Part shown: piece after piece, positions 16,883 to 24,121 of the stretch
Position numbering within the stretch: position 1 is the first letter of the stretch
Layout: each line of letters opens with the position of its first letter
Assembly (NCBI RefSeq): GCF_900115265.1
Contig: NZ_FOVU01000006.1
Span: 62,001-126,000, forward strand
Length of the DNA: 64,000 nt
Source: Bradyrhizobium sp. Ghvi
Lineage (GTDB): Bacteria > Pseudomonadota > Alphaproteobacteria > Rhizobiales > Xanthobacteraceae
Direction: 5' to 3'
The notes under the pieces: model-generated
What the model was told of the DNA's origin: nothing
Database searches by the model: none
Seen by the model: the letters and a program-made list of their open reading frames with translations, nothing else
Translations under genes and position numbers: made by a program

Positions 16883-17335
16883 TCAATCGTCCCAGGAAAT
16901 GGTGACGCCGATATCGCCAGGCACACCGCCAGGGAACTCGATGACCTGATAGGCAATTCGATAGCCTCGCGGTTTCAGATAATCGGTCCAGAGCTGGAAG
17001 ATCTCCTTGGGAATGCCGGTTAGCGTATTCTCCCAGCCCTTTTCCATCTGATTGATCGCGCGGCCCTTATCGGTGCAGAGCGAGTTCGGAAAACGATACA
17101 CCAGAACTTCCGTCAGCCCGTTTCGCACCGCACGCTGGATGATGGTCGAGGCGAGCTTGATCTTCTCCTCCTCGGTCTTGCCGGACGGCTTGCTCAGGCG
17201 CTCGATCAGCGCGCGCTTCTCGGCCTCGGCCGCGGCCGCGACGCGGACATATTCCTCCGCTTTCTCCGCCTCCTTGAGGGCGGCTTCCTTTCGAATCTGG
17301 GCGGCATTGGGGATGAGATCGTCGAGGGCGGGCAT
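16883..17335 (-). CDS. conserved protein of unknown function with N-terminal coiled coil
   Basis: This 150-residue soluble protein has a charged Ala/Glu/Lys-rich helix (about 10-60) likely to form a coiled coil. A compact C-terminal part (about 65-150) includes VLVYRFPNSLCTDKGRAINQMEKGWENTL and ends in DIGVTISWDD. I do not recognise the family. AGGAG lies 8 bases before the ATG at 17335; an in-frame upstream ATG at 17368 has no such site. It is the first gene of the ppk2 operon, 74.5 bases from the centre of the FixK box. Confidence 0.75.
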   Translation of the reverse strand: MPALDDLIPNAAQIRKEAALKEAEKAEEYVRVAAAAEAEKRALIERLSKPSGKTEEEKIKLASTIIQRAVRNGLTEVLVYRFPNSLCTDKGRAINQMEKGWENTLTGIPKEIFQLWTDYLKPRGYRIAYQVIEFPGGVPGDIGVTISWDD

Positions 17336-17402
17336 GGCTAGCGCTCCTGATGGCCGTGCGATCAGCACGTCGGGAACGCTAGGTCGGGCAGGCGGCGTTC
17401 CC

Positions 17403-17416
17403 TTGATTCAAATCAA
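17403..17416. promoter_or_regulatory. FixK/Fnr-type box shared by divergent genes
   Basis: TTGATTCAAATCAA is a perfect palindrome. It lies 74.5 bases from the minus-strand ATG at 17335 and 70.5 bases from the plus-strand start at 17480, the same symmetric geometry as the box at 7846. Confidence 0.8.
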
Positions 17417-17479
17417 GCAAACGGCAGGACTTCTGAACACACTCTCGCAAGTACACATCCGCGGACCGGGGAGAGACGC

Positions 17480-17926
17480 TTGAGCGATCAGCTTCATCCG
17501 ATGGCCCCACACCATCTGCCGTTCTATCTCGCGCCGGGCAGCGGGACCGATACGCTGATGGTGGGGATGGGCATATTTCTGATCGGGACCGTGCTCTGGG
17601 TGGGCACGCTCTATTGGAAACTGCACAGCCTGCCCGAGCGGATGGCGCACAAATCGCAAAAGTTGCAGTTCGAGTTTGTTGCGGTGCTCGGCCTGATTTC
17701 GCTGTTCACCCATATGCATATCTTCTGGATCGCCGGCCTGCTCCTCGCGCTGATCGATCTTCCCGATTTCGGGACGCCCCTGCGCAGCATTGCCGGGTCG
17801 GTCGAGAAGATTGCGGACGCGACGCCGGCCACTGACGCCGAGGCCATGCGGACAGAGGCAGCAATAGCGCCGCCTCCAGCGGAAATGCCGGGGTCTGCCA
17901 ACGAGAAGGAGCACAGCCATGCTTGA
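17480..17926 (+). CDS. small two-helix membrane protein upstream of HlyD-type gene
   Basis: This 148-residue protein has two hydrophobic helices (about 25-45 and 65-92) and a polar Ala/Pro/Glu-rich tail. I chose the TTG at 17480 because GGGGAGAG is placed well before it; an ATG at 17501 is the alternative. It overlaps the next gene by 8 bases. Small inner-membrane proteins of this sort often accompany HlyD-type fusion proteins in envelope transport systems, but no family is recognised and the role is unknown. Confidence 0.72.
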   Translation: MSDQLHPMAPHHLPFYLAPGSGTDTLMVGMGIFLIGTVLWVGTLYWKLHSLPERMAHKSQKLQFEFVAVLGLISLFTHMHIFWIAGLLLALIDLPDFGTPLRSIAGSVEKIADATPATDAEAMRTEAAIAPPPAEMPGSANEKEHSHA

Positions 17927-19151
17927 GCTGCTGATCTGCTCCCTCGTCACGATCCTGCCCGATTACCTCTACCGCCGTTACGTCCAGGGCAAGCGCTTCG
18001 GCAAGGAGATCACCTTCTTCTCGGTCTGGTACGAGCTGCGCTGGGGCATCACCGGATGTTTGATGCTCACGGTCTCGCTGATCACGATGATCTTCTATTT
18101 CCATCCGGCGACGGACTCGGCGACGCTCTATTTCCGCACGGTGCCAATCCTTCCCGAGGGTTCTGGCCGCGTCGCCGAGGTGAAGGTCGGCTTCAGCCAG
18201 GCCGTGAAGAAAGGCGACGTGCTGTTCACGCTTGACGCCTCGAAGCAGCAGGCCGCGTTCGAGACCGCCAAGAGCAAGGTCGCGGAGGTCGATGCCGCGA
18301 TGCAGTCCGCCAAAGCCGACATTGCCAAGGCCGAAGCGCAATCCGAGGAAGCAAAGGCGAACTATCAGCAAGCCAAGGACGAGCTCGACACCAAGTCCGA
18401 GCTGCAGCGCCGCAATCCCGGCATCGTTCCGCAACGCGACATCGAAAAGCTCCAGGTCCTGGTCAATCAACGGCAGTCGGGGATCGATGCTGCGGCCGCA
18501 TCCAAGGAAGCAGCGGCCTTGCAGCTGTCGACGCTGCTCCCGGCGCAAAAGGCGAGTGCCGAGGCTGCCCTCGCGCAGGCCCAGGTCGATCTCGACAAGA
18601 CCGTGGTCCGCGCCGGCGTCGATGGGCGCGTCGAGCAGTTCCTGATTCGTCCAGGTGACGTCGTCAATCAATTGATGCGGCCGGCCGGCGTACTCGTTCC
18701 GGAAGGTGCCGGGCGGAAGGTTCTCCAGGCCGGCTTCGGACAGATCGAGGCGCAGGTGATGAAGGAAGGCATGGTTGCTGAAGCGACCTGCGTCTCCAAG
18801 CCCTGGGTCATCATCCCGATGGTGGTCACCACGGTTCAGGATTACATCGCCGCCGGGCAATTCCAGGCAGGCCAGCAGTTGCTGGAAGCGCAGAATGCCG
18901 TCAAGCCCGGCACGATTCTCACTTTCCTGGAGCCGCTTTACAAGAACGGCCTCGACGGGGTAACGCCGGGCAGCGCCTGCATCGTCAACGCCTACACCAG
19001 CAATCACGAAGAAATCAACGCCAACGACACTTCGACAGGCCGAGCGATCGCGCTGCATGTCGTCGACGGCGTCGGCCTCGTGCACGCTTTGCTGCTGCGC
19101 ATCCAGGCTTTGCTGCTGCCAATCAAGACATTGGTGCTGAGCGGACATTGA
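17919..19151 (+). CDS. HlyD family membrane fusion protein
   Basis: This 410-residue protein has a single N-terminal membrane anchor (about 45-65), a split biotinyl-lipoyl-like domain (SGRVAEVKVGFSQAVKKGDVLFTLD and VRAGVDGRVEQFLIRPGDVV) and a long alpha-hairpin coiled coil between them (about 105-215). This is the periplasmic adaptor architecture of efflux and type I secretion systems. No inner-membrane pump or outer-membrane channel gene is adjacent, so its partners are elsewhere or it works with the small membrane protein just upstream. It belongs to the operon behind the FixK box at 17403. Confidence 0.88.
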   Translation: MLELLICSLVTILPDYLYRRYVQGKRFGKEITFFSVWYELRWGITGCLMLTVSLITMIFYFHPATDSATLYFRTVPILPEGSGRVAEVKVGFSQAVKKGDVLFTLDASKQQAAFETAKSKVAEVDAAMQSAKADIAKAEAQSEEAKANYQQAKDELDTKSELQRRNPGIVPQRDIEKLQVLVNQRQSGIDAAAASKEAAALQLSTLLPAQKASAEAALAQAQVDLDKTVVRAGVDGRVEQFLIRPGDVVNQLMRPAGVLVPEGAGRKVLQAGFGQIEAQVMKEGMVAEATCVSKPWVIIPMVVTTVQDYIAAGQFQAGQQLLEAQNAVKPGTILTFLEPLYKNGLDGVTPGSACIVNAYTSNHEEINANDTSTGRAIALHVVDGVGLVHALLLRIQALLLPIKTLVLSGH

Positions 19152-19179
19152 GTGGGCCTGTGCAGCATCGCCCGTTTCC

Positions 19180-19193
19180 TTGACATTTGTCAA
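19180..19193. promoter_or_regulatory. FixK/Fnr-type box
   Basis: TTGACATTTGTCAA is a perfect inverted repeat with TTGAC/GTCAA half-sites, centred 62.5 bases before the ATG at 19249. The reading frame of the downstream gene stays open through the box, but translation from there is unlikely because the box would lie upstream of the transcript start. Confidence 0.78.
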
Positions 19194-19248
19194 CAATCGG
19201 GCCGCTTGCACTCCCATGCTGATCACGTTTCGCACGATGGAGGATGGG

Positions 19249-20904
19249 ATGATCCGCTGCGGCAAGACGTTGATCGTGCTTGCGCTGTTGTTGACCGTGC
19301 CGGCAGGCGTGTCGGCTCAAACGACGCAGCCGGCCGCGCCGCCGTCTGGCCAGGCCGCAGCGACCAGCCCCTCCGCGCCCGCTGCCGATCTGTTGAAGCC
19401 CGAGCAGCTCGAGGCGCTGGTCGCGCCCATCGCGCTCTATCCTGATGCGCTCCTGGCCAACGTGCTGGCGGCCTCGACCTATCCTCTGGAGGTGGTCCAG
19501 GCCGATCGGTGGCTGAAGGAGCGCAAGAACCTGAAGGGTGATGCGCTCCGAAGCGAGGTCGAGAAGCAGGCCTGGGACGACAGCGTCAAGGCGCTCGTGA
19601 GCACTGCGGACGTCCTGACCATGATGAGCGACAAGCTCGACTGGACCAAGAATCTGGGAGACGCCTTTCTCGCACAACAAGCCGACGTGATGGACGCGAT
19701 CCAGCGCTTGCGCACCAAGGCCTATGACAACAAGAAGCTCACCACGACCAAGCAGCAAAAAGTCAGCGTCCAGACTCAGGAAAGCAAGCAGGTGATCGTG
19801 ATCGAGCAGGCCGATCCGCAAGCGATCTACGTGCCATACTATGATCCCGCGACGGTTTATGGCGCGTGGCCCTATGCGGCGTATCCGCCGTATTATTTCG
19901 GTTACCCGTCCTATATCGGTGCCGGTGTCGTTGCCGCAGGCATCGCCTTCGGTACGGCGTGGGCGGTCGCGCGCTGGGGAAATTACTGGGGCGGTGGCTG
20001 CAACTGGGGTAATCGCAACGTCTATGTGAACCACCGTACCACCAACATCAACACCGGCTGGCAGCACAATCCGGCACATCGTCAAGGCGTGCGCTACAAC
20101 AACACCAACGTCCAGCAGCGCTTCGGCAACAACAATCTGAAGGCCGGCGTATCCGACCGGATGGACTTTCGCGGCCGTGACGGACAGCAGGTGCTGCGTC
20201 CCGATCAGGGTAATCGGGCGGGTGACCGCGCCGGCGACCGCGCGGCAGATCGCGCCGGTGATCGTGCTGGCGACCGGGCGGGCACACGCGACAGGTCCGG
20301 TGGCGGCGGTCGGGCCGGCGCGGCGGATCGTGCCAAGGGCGGCGATCGGGCAGGCGCCAAGGGCAGCAAGGGTGGCGGCGACCGCGCCAAGGCTGCCAAC
20401 CGTGCCGGCGGTGGTGCGGGCAATCGTGCTGGCGGCGGCAATCGAGGCGGCGCCATGAACGTCTCCTCCGCCCGCTCTGCATCCGCGGCATCCGCGCGCG
20501 GCCGTGCGAGCATGGCCAGCATGCCGCGCGGCGGCGGCGGCGCAAGCTTCGCGGGCCGTGGAGGTGGCGGCGGCATGGCGATGCGCGGGGGCGGCGGCGG
20601 ATTCGGTGGCGGTCGCGGCGGCGGCGGTGGTGGCCGGCGTTCCGACATCGCGCTGAAGCACGATATCGTTCTGCTTGGCCGTCTCGCGAATGGGCTCGGC
20701 TACTACCGCTTCAGCTATCTCGGCAGCGAAAGGGCCTATGTCGGCGTCATGGCGCAGGAGGTGGAACGGGTGATGCCGGAAGCCGTCACCCGCGGCACCG
20801 ACGGATACTTGCGTGTCCACTACGAGAAGCTCGGTCTGAAATTCCGCACTTACGGCGATTGGCTCGCCGGCGGCGCAAGGATTCCTGCGGAGGTGACGCC
20901 ATGA
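19249..20904 (+). CDS. exported DUF3300 protein with C-terminal S74-like domain
   Basis: This 551-residue protein has a signal peptide (about 1-23, ending VSA) and a DUF3300 domain (about 48-290; LVAPIALYPDALLANVLAASTYPLE and AIYVPYYDPATVYG). A long Gly/Arg/Asn/Asp-rich disordered segment with GDRA repeats (about 320-465) follows. The last part (SDIALKHDIVLLGRL, VGVMAQEVERVMPEAV, YLRVHYEKLGL) is like Peptidase_S74, the self-cleaving intramolecular chaperone of phage tail spikes. GGAGG precedes the ATG. Its stop overlaps the DUF2950 start (ATGA), a familiar DUF3300/DUF2950 pairing. It is probably a surface protein; function is unknown. Confidence 0.85.
   Translation: MIRCGKTLIVLALLLTVPAGVSAQTTQPAAPPSGQAAATSPSAPAADLLKPEQLEALVAPIALYPDALLANVLAASTYPLEVVQADRWLKERKNLKGDALRSEVEKQAWDDSVKALVSTADVLTMMSDKLDWTKNLGDAFLAQQADVMDAIQRLRTKAYDNKKLTTTKQQKVSVQTQESKQVIVIEQADPQAIYVPYYDPATVYGAWPYAAYPPYYFGYPSYIGAGVVAAGIAFGTAWAVARWGNYWGGGCNWGNRNVYVNHRTTNINTGWQHNPAHRQGVRYNNTNVQQRFGNNNLKAGVSDRMDFRGRDGQQVLRPDQGNRAGDRAGDRAADRAGDRAGDRAGTRDRSGGGGRAGAADRAKGGDRAGAKGSKGGGDRAKAANRAGGGAGNRAGGGNRGGAMNVSSARSASAASARGRASMASMPRGGGGASFAGRGGGGGMAMRGGGGGFGGGRGGGGGGRRSDIALKHDIVLLGRLANGLGYYRFSYLGSERAYVGVMAQEVERVMPEAVTRGTDGYLRVHYEKLGLKFRTYGDWLAGGARIPAEVTP
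20209..20280 (+). repeat. in-gene 12-base repeat encoding (G/A)(D/N)RA units
   Basis: Six consecutive 12-base units encode GNRA, GDRA, GDRA, ADRA, GDRA, GDRA inside the DUF3300 gene. Third positions vary, so selection seems to act on the peptide rather than on recent slippage. Confidence 0.7.
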
Positions 20905-21815
20905 TCGGGGTCAAGTGGATTTTCCGTGCGGTCGTGCCCGGCCTCGCGGCGCTGGCGCTGATGAGCACTTCGCTGCAGGCCCAGCAGTCGTTTTCCTCGC
21001 CGGAGGAGGCGGCCGCGGCGCTGGCCGCCGCCGTCAAGAGCGGCCCGCGTGACATTCTCAAGGTGCTTGGCAGGAACGCCGAGGACATCGTCTCCTCCGG
21101 CGATGAGGTGGCTGACGCCGACATCCGGGCGCGCTTCACCTCGATGTATGACGCCCGGCATGCGATCAAGGCCGAGGGCAGCAAGAGCGCCACGCTGGTG
21201 CTCGGGCCCGACGATTTCCCGTTCCCGATCCCGCTGGTCAATACCAAGACCGGTTGGGAATTCGATGCGGATGAAGGTCGGATCGAGGTGCTCCGTCGCC
21301 GTATCGGACGCAACGAGCTCGATGCCATCCAGACCATGCTGGCTTATGTCGACGCCCAGAACGAATATGCCGACAAGGACCGCGGCGAAGGCACCGGCGT
21401 CTACGCCCAGCGCATCGTGTCATCGCCCGGCAAGAAGGACGGCCTGTTCTGGCGCGACGACAGCGACCCGAGCCCGCTCGGCGCGCTCGCGGCGCAAGCC
21501 TCGAGCGAAGGCTACAAGGCCGGCGAAGGGATGACCCCCTACCATGGCTACTACTTCCGCATTCTGAAAGGGCAGGGGCCGGACGCCCCGGGAGGTGCCA
21601 TGAATTACGTCATCAAGGGCAAGATGATCGGTGGCTTCGGACTGATCGCCTGGCCAGCCGAATACGGCAATTCCGGCGTCATGACCTTCCTCGTCAATCA
21701 CGCCGGCGTTGTCTATCAGAAGGATCTGGGCAGCCGGACCGAGTTCGTGGCCCCGCGCATAACCTTGTTCGATCCCGATCAGACCTGGAAGAAAGTCGAT
21801 GCCGCGAAGCCGTGA
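20901..21815 (+). CDS. exported DUF2950 family protein
   Basis: This 304-residue protein has a signal peptide (about 1-27, ending LQA). The DUF2950 body includes FSSPEEAAAALAAAVKSG, DDFPFPIPLVNTKTGWEFDADEG, a central YAQRIVSSPGKKDGLFW, PYHGYYFRILKGQG and FLVNHAGVVYQKDLG. The ATG is the one overlapping the DUF3300 stop; an upstream in-frame ATG exists but has no case. DUF3300 and DUF2950 genes commonly sit together, which suggests a joint envelope function not yet known. It is likely co-expressed from the FixK box at 19180. Confidence 0.87.
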   Translation: MIGVKWIFRAVVPGLAALALMSTSLQAQQSFSSPEEAAAALAAAVKSGPRDILKVLGRNAEDIVSSGDEVADADIRARFTSMYDARHAIKAEGSKSATLVLGPDDFPFPIPLVNTKTGWEFDADEGRIEVLRRRIGRNELDAIQTMLAYVDAQNEYADKDRGEGTGVYAQRIVSSPGKKDGLFWRDDSDPSPLGALAAQASSEGYKAGEGMTPYHGYYFRILKGQGPDAPGGAMNYVIKGKMIGGFGLIAWPAEYGNSGVMTFLVNHAGVVYQKDLGSRTEFVAPRITLFDPDQTWKKVDAAKP

Positions 21816-22266
21816 GAGCGGGACTACCCGATTGCGTGCCAGCATCATTCGCTTTGCGCTGCTGCTCCTGCTGGCTTTGGTCATTCCGGCAGCCCCCTCG
21901 TTCGCGCAAGCCGCCGGTCAGGTTCACCTCAAGATCGTGAAGGTGGGCCTGCTCGTCGGCGGCGGCGCGGGCAACGGCGTACTCACGTATCGAGGCCGCA
22001 ACTATCCTTTCCGCGTCACGGGAATGAGCTTTGGCATCACCGCCGGCGCAAGCATCGGCCGACTCACGGGATGGGCATCCGGTATTCGCGAGGTCAGCGA
22101 CTTCGCCGGTGAGTACAGTGCCGTCGGCGGTGGCGCCGCCCTGGTCGGCGGCATCACAGGCGCGCATCTGCGTAACGAGAAGGGAGTGACGATGGTGCTC
22201 CAGGGGCCGAAGGCCGGCCTGGAGTTCGCGGCCAACCTCAGCGGCATCATCATAGCGATGAAGTGA
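21799..22266 (+). CDS. exported protein of unknown function, paralogue of 14942
   Basis: This protein of up to 155 residues has a hydrophobic export signal (about 16-36, ending FAQA). A mature domain carries GNGVLTYRGRNYPFRVTGMSFGITAGAS, the block shared with the protein at 14942, and then a Gly/Ala-rich end. The ATG at 21799 overlaps the DUF2950 gene by 17 bases; a TTG at 21832 would give a more typical short signal peptide. It closes the DUF3300-DUF2950 operon, so both paralogues end FixK-linked operons. The biochemical role is unknown. Confidence 0.76.
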   Translation: MPRSRESGTTRLRASIIRFALLLLLALVIPAAPSFAQAAGQVHLKIVKVGLLVGGGAGNGVLTYRGRNYPFRVTGMSFGITAGASIGRLTGWASGIREVSDFAGEYSAVGGGAALVGGITGAHLRNEKGVTMVLQGPKAGLEFAANLSGIIIAMK

Positions 22267-22298
22267 GGGTCCCGGGCGTCGTCAGGACGGCAGCTGAA

Positions 22299-23402
22299 AT
22301 GAAAACTCTGGTCGAACTGTTCCGAGACAATCCACTGTTCTGGATGCTGATCTTCGTTCCCATGGTGCTGATCGCGGAGGCGGTCGCACCTTCGGCGCAT
22401 ACGCTATTGTTCGTATTGGCAGTGTTGGCCATCGTGCCGCTCGCGGCGCTGCTCAGCCATGCCACCGAGTCCGTCGCCGAGAAGACGGGAGATGCGATCG
22501 GCGGATTACTCAATGCCACCCTGGGCAACCTCACCGAGCTGATCATCGCGGTCACCGCGCTTCGCGCCGGCCAATACATGCTGGTCAAGGCGTCGATCGC
22601 GGGCGCCATCGTCACCAACTCCCTGTTCATGCTGGGCGCCTCCTTCCTTCTCGGTGGATTGCGCTATCACGTCCAGGACTACAATCGCGCCGGCGGCAGG
22701 CTGCATGCCGGCTTGCTGCTGATGGCGACGATTGCGCTCCTGGCGCCGTCGGCAGTCGCCGACCTTGACCTCTCGCGCGGTGAGGCGATGGCGGCCAAGC
22801 TCAGTCTCGGTCTTGCGCTGCTGCTGATCGCTGTTTATGGGCTGAGCCTGCTGTTCTCTCTGAAGACGCACAAGGAGCTGTTTGCGAGTGAAGATCACGG
22901 CGAGAAGGGGCAGGCGCCGTGGCCGATCGGGCTTGCAGTTGGCACGCTCGTCGTGGTCACGGTTTTCGTGGCGCTGGTCAGCGAGATCTTCGTCGAATCG
23001 GTGCAGCAGGCCGCGGACGCGTTCGGGATGAGCCCGGCCTTCGTCGGCTTCATCATTGTTGCGCTGGTGGGGGCCGCGGCGGAAATGGCCGTCGCCTTTT
23101 CGGCCGCACGCAAGAACCGGCTCGATATGAGCGTTGGCATCGCACTCGGCAGTGCTTCGCAGATCGCCCTGTTCGTTTCTCCGGTGCTGGTCCTGCTCAG
23201 CTATGCGGTCGGCCCCAAACCGATGGATCTGCAGTTCTGGCCTGGTGCCGTCACCATGGTGATGATTTCGGCGGTGGTCGCCTCCTTCGTCACCAACAGC
23301 GGCCGCTCCGCGTGGTTCATTGGCGCGCTCCTGATTTGCATCTATGCGATCTTTGCCATGACGCTGTATGTGATCCCGCCGGGAGCCCACGGCCCGGTTT
23401 AG
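22299..23402 (+). CDS. Ca2+/H+ antiporter (CaCA family, Cax type)
   Basis: This 367-residue membrane protein has about eleven helices. The two inverted alpha-repeats of the cation/Ca2+ exchanger superfamily are visible: GGLLNATLGNLTELIIAVTAL (about 68-88) and VALVGAAAEMAVAFSAARKNRLDMSVGIALGSASQIALF (about 255-295), with acidic residues that bind Ca2+. An acidic linker between the halves (SEDHGEKG) is typical. A GTG 12 codons upstream is possible, but the ATG at 22299 begins at the conserved N-terminus. It lies 32 bases after the paralogue gene and may be co-transcribed with it. Confidence 0.9.
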   Translation: MKTLVELFRDNPLFWMLIFVPMVLIAEAVAPSAHTLLFVLAVLAIVPLAALLSHATESVAEKTGDAIGGLLNATLGNLTELIIAVTALRAGQYMLVKASIAGAIVTNSLFMLGASFLLGGLRYHVQDYNRAGGRLHAGLLLMATIALLAPSAVADLDLSRGEAMAAKLSLGLALLLIAVYGLSLLFSLKTHKELFASEDHGEKGQAPWPIGLAVGTLVVVTVFVALVSEIFVESVQQAADAFGMSPAFVGFIIVALVGAAAEMAVAFSAARKNRLDMSVGIALGSASQIALFVSPVLVLLSYAVGPKPMDLQFWPGAVTMVMISAVVASFVTNSGRSAWFIGALLICIYAIFAMTLYVIPPGAHGPV

Positions 23403-23430
23403 CTCGGCCGCGGCCCCATGCTCCGCCGCG

Positions 23431-23613
23431 CTATTTTGCCGCATCTCGGGCCGATTGCAGCTTCGCTGACGAGTCGGTGGCGGGCTCCGCAGGCGCCTCC
23501 AGCTCCTTGAGCGCATCGGCGGCGGTGATGATCGCGTCCCGAATCTTCAGAACATAATCGGCATCGATTCGCGACGCGAGCCAGCCACCTACGTTTTGTG
23601 CTTGCGAATGTGC
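23431..23613 (-). pseudogene. remnant of a protein-coding gene (C-terminal fragment)
   Basis: On the minus strand 60 codons from just after a stop at 23614-23616 to the TAG at 23431-23433 read like natural protein: NVGGWLASRIDADYVLKIRD, then an Ala-rich helical stretch, then a Pro/Ala/Ser tail. No start codon with a ribosome site is present, so this is probably what is left of a longer gene whose 5' part is lost. Family not recognised. Confidence 0.35.
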
Positions 23614-24121
23614 TTAGCGCGTGCATGCTTCGGCTGCAAAACAGCAACTGCGCGAGTTGAGTTGACATGGTCATGCGCCGGCGTCCGTCGCAGACTGTCG
23701 AAAATGAAGTAAAACTTTCGGCTCATGTGATCGACCTCGATGGTCAGCGAGGTCGATCATGCCAGTGGATCGGTGCGGGAAACCGTCTCACGCGCACTCT
23801 CGGCGCTTCGGGCCAACAAACCGCTTCGTTTCGAGGGGACGACGCAGCGCCGTGTCGCGCTGCTCGACCGTCGGGCGCTTCTCGAACTCGACACCTGACG
23901 ATCGCCCGCGTTGGACACGTCCCCTCCGAACAGTCCGGCCGTTGCGTTCGATCAGCGCTCGGAGTTGTGCGTCACCCCGATCGTGCGAGGGGTGGCGTGG
24001 CCGGCGAGATGGTCGGGCACCAAAGGCCCAAAGTGGTATTGACTGATGAGGGACGGAGATAAACGTTGTAAGCTGCGGCCTTGGTTGCGCGTGAACCAGG
24101 GCCCAAAGAGGCAGACGCCAA
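23614..24121. other. gene-free stretch with one perfect inverted repeat
   Basis: About 500 bases before the histidine kinase gene contain no frame that looks like protein. The one clear structure is TGATCGACCTCG (23728-23739) facing CGAGGTCGATCA (23748-23759) across 8 bases, with no T run after it. Confidence 0.5.
23728..23759. repeat. 12-bp perfect inverted repeat, 8-base spacer
   Basis: The arms TGATCGACCTCG and CGAGGTCGATCA could form a stable hairpin or serve as a dimer-binding site. No T run follows on either strand, so a simple intrinsic terminator is less likely. Confidence 0.6.

Noticed and set aside
19180..19248. Upstream start at 19180 for the DUF3300 protein
   Set aside because: The first codons would be the FixK box itself, which must lie before the transcript start; the ATG at 19249 has GGAGG and begins a proper signal peptide.
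19123..20820. A 565-codon minus-strand frame opposite the DUF3300 gene
   Set aside because: Ala/Thr/Arg low-complexity product caused by the antisense of Gly/Arg/Ala repeats; the plus-strand gene has signal peptide, domain and ribosome site.
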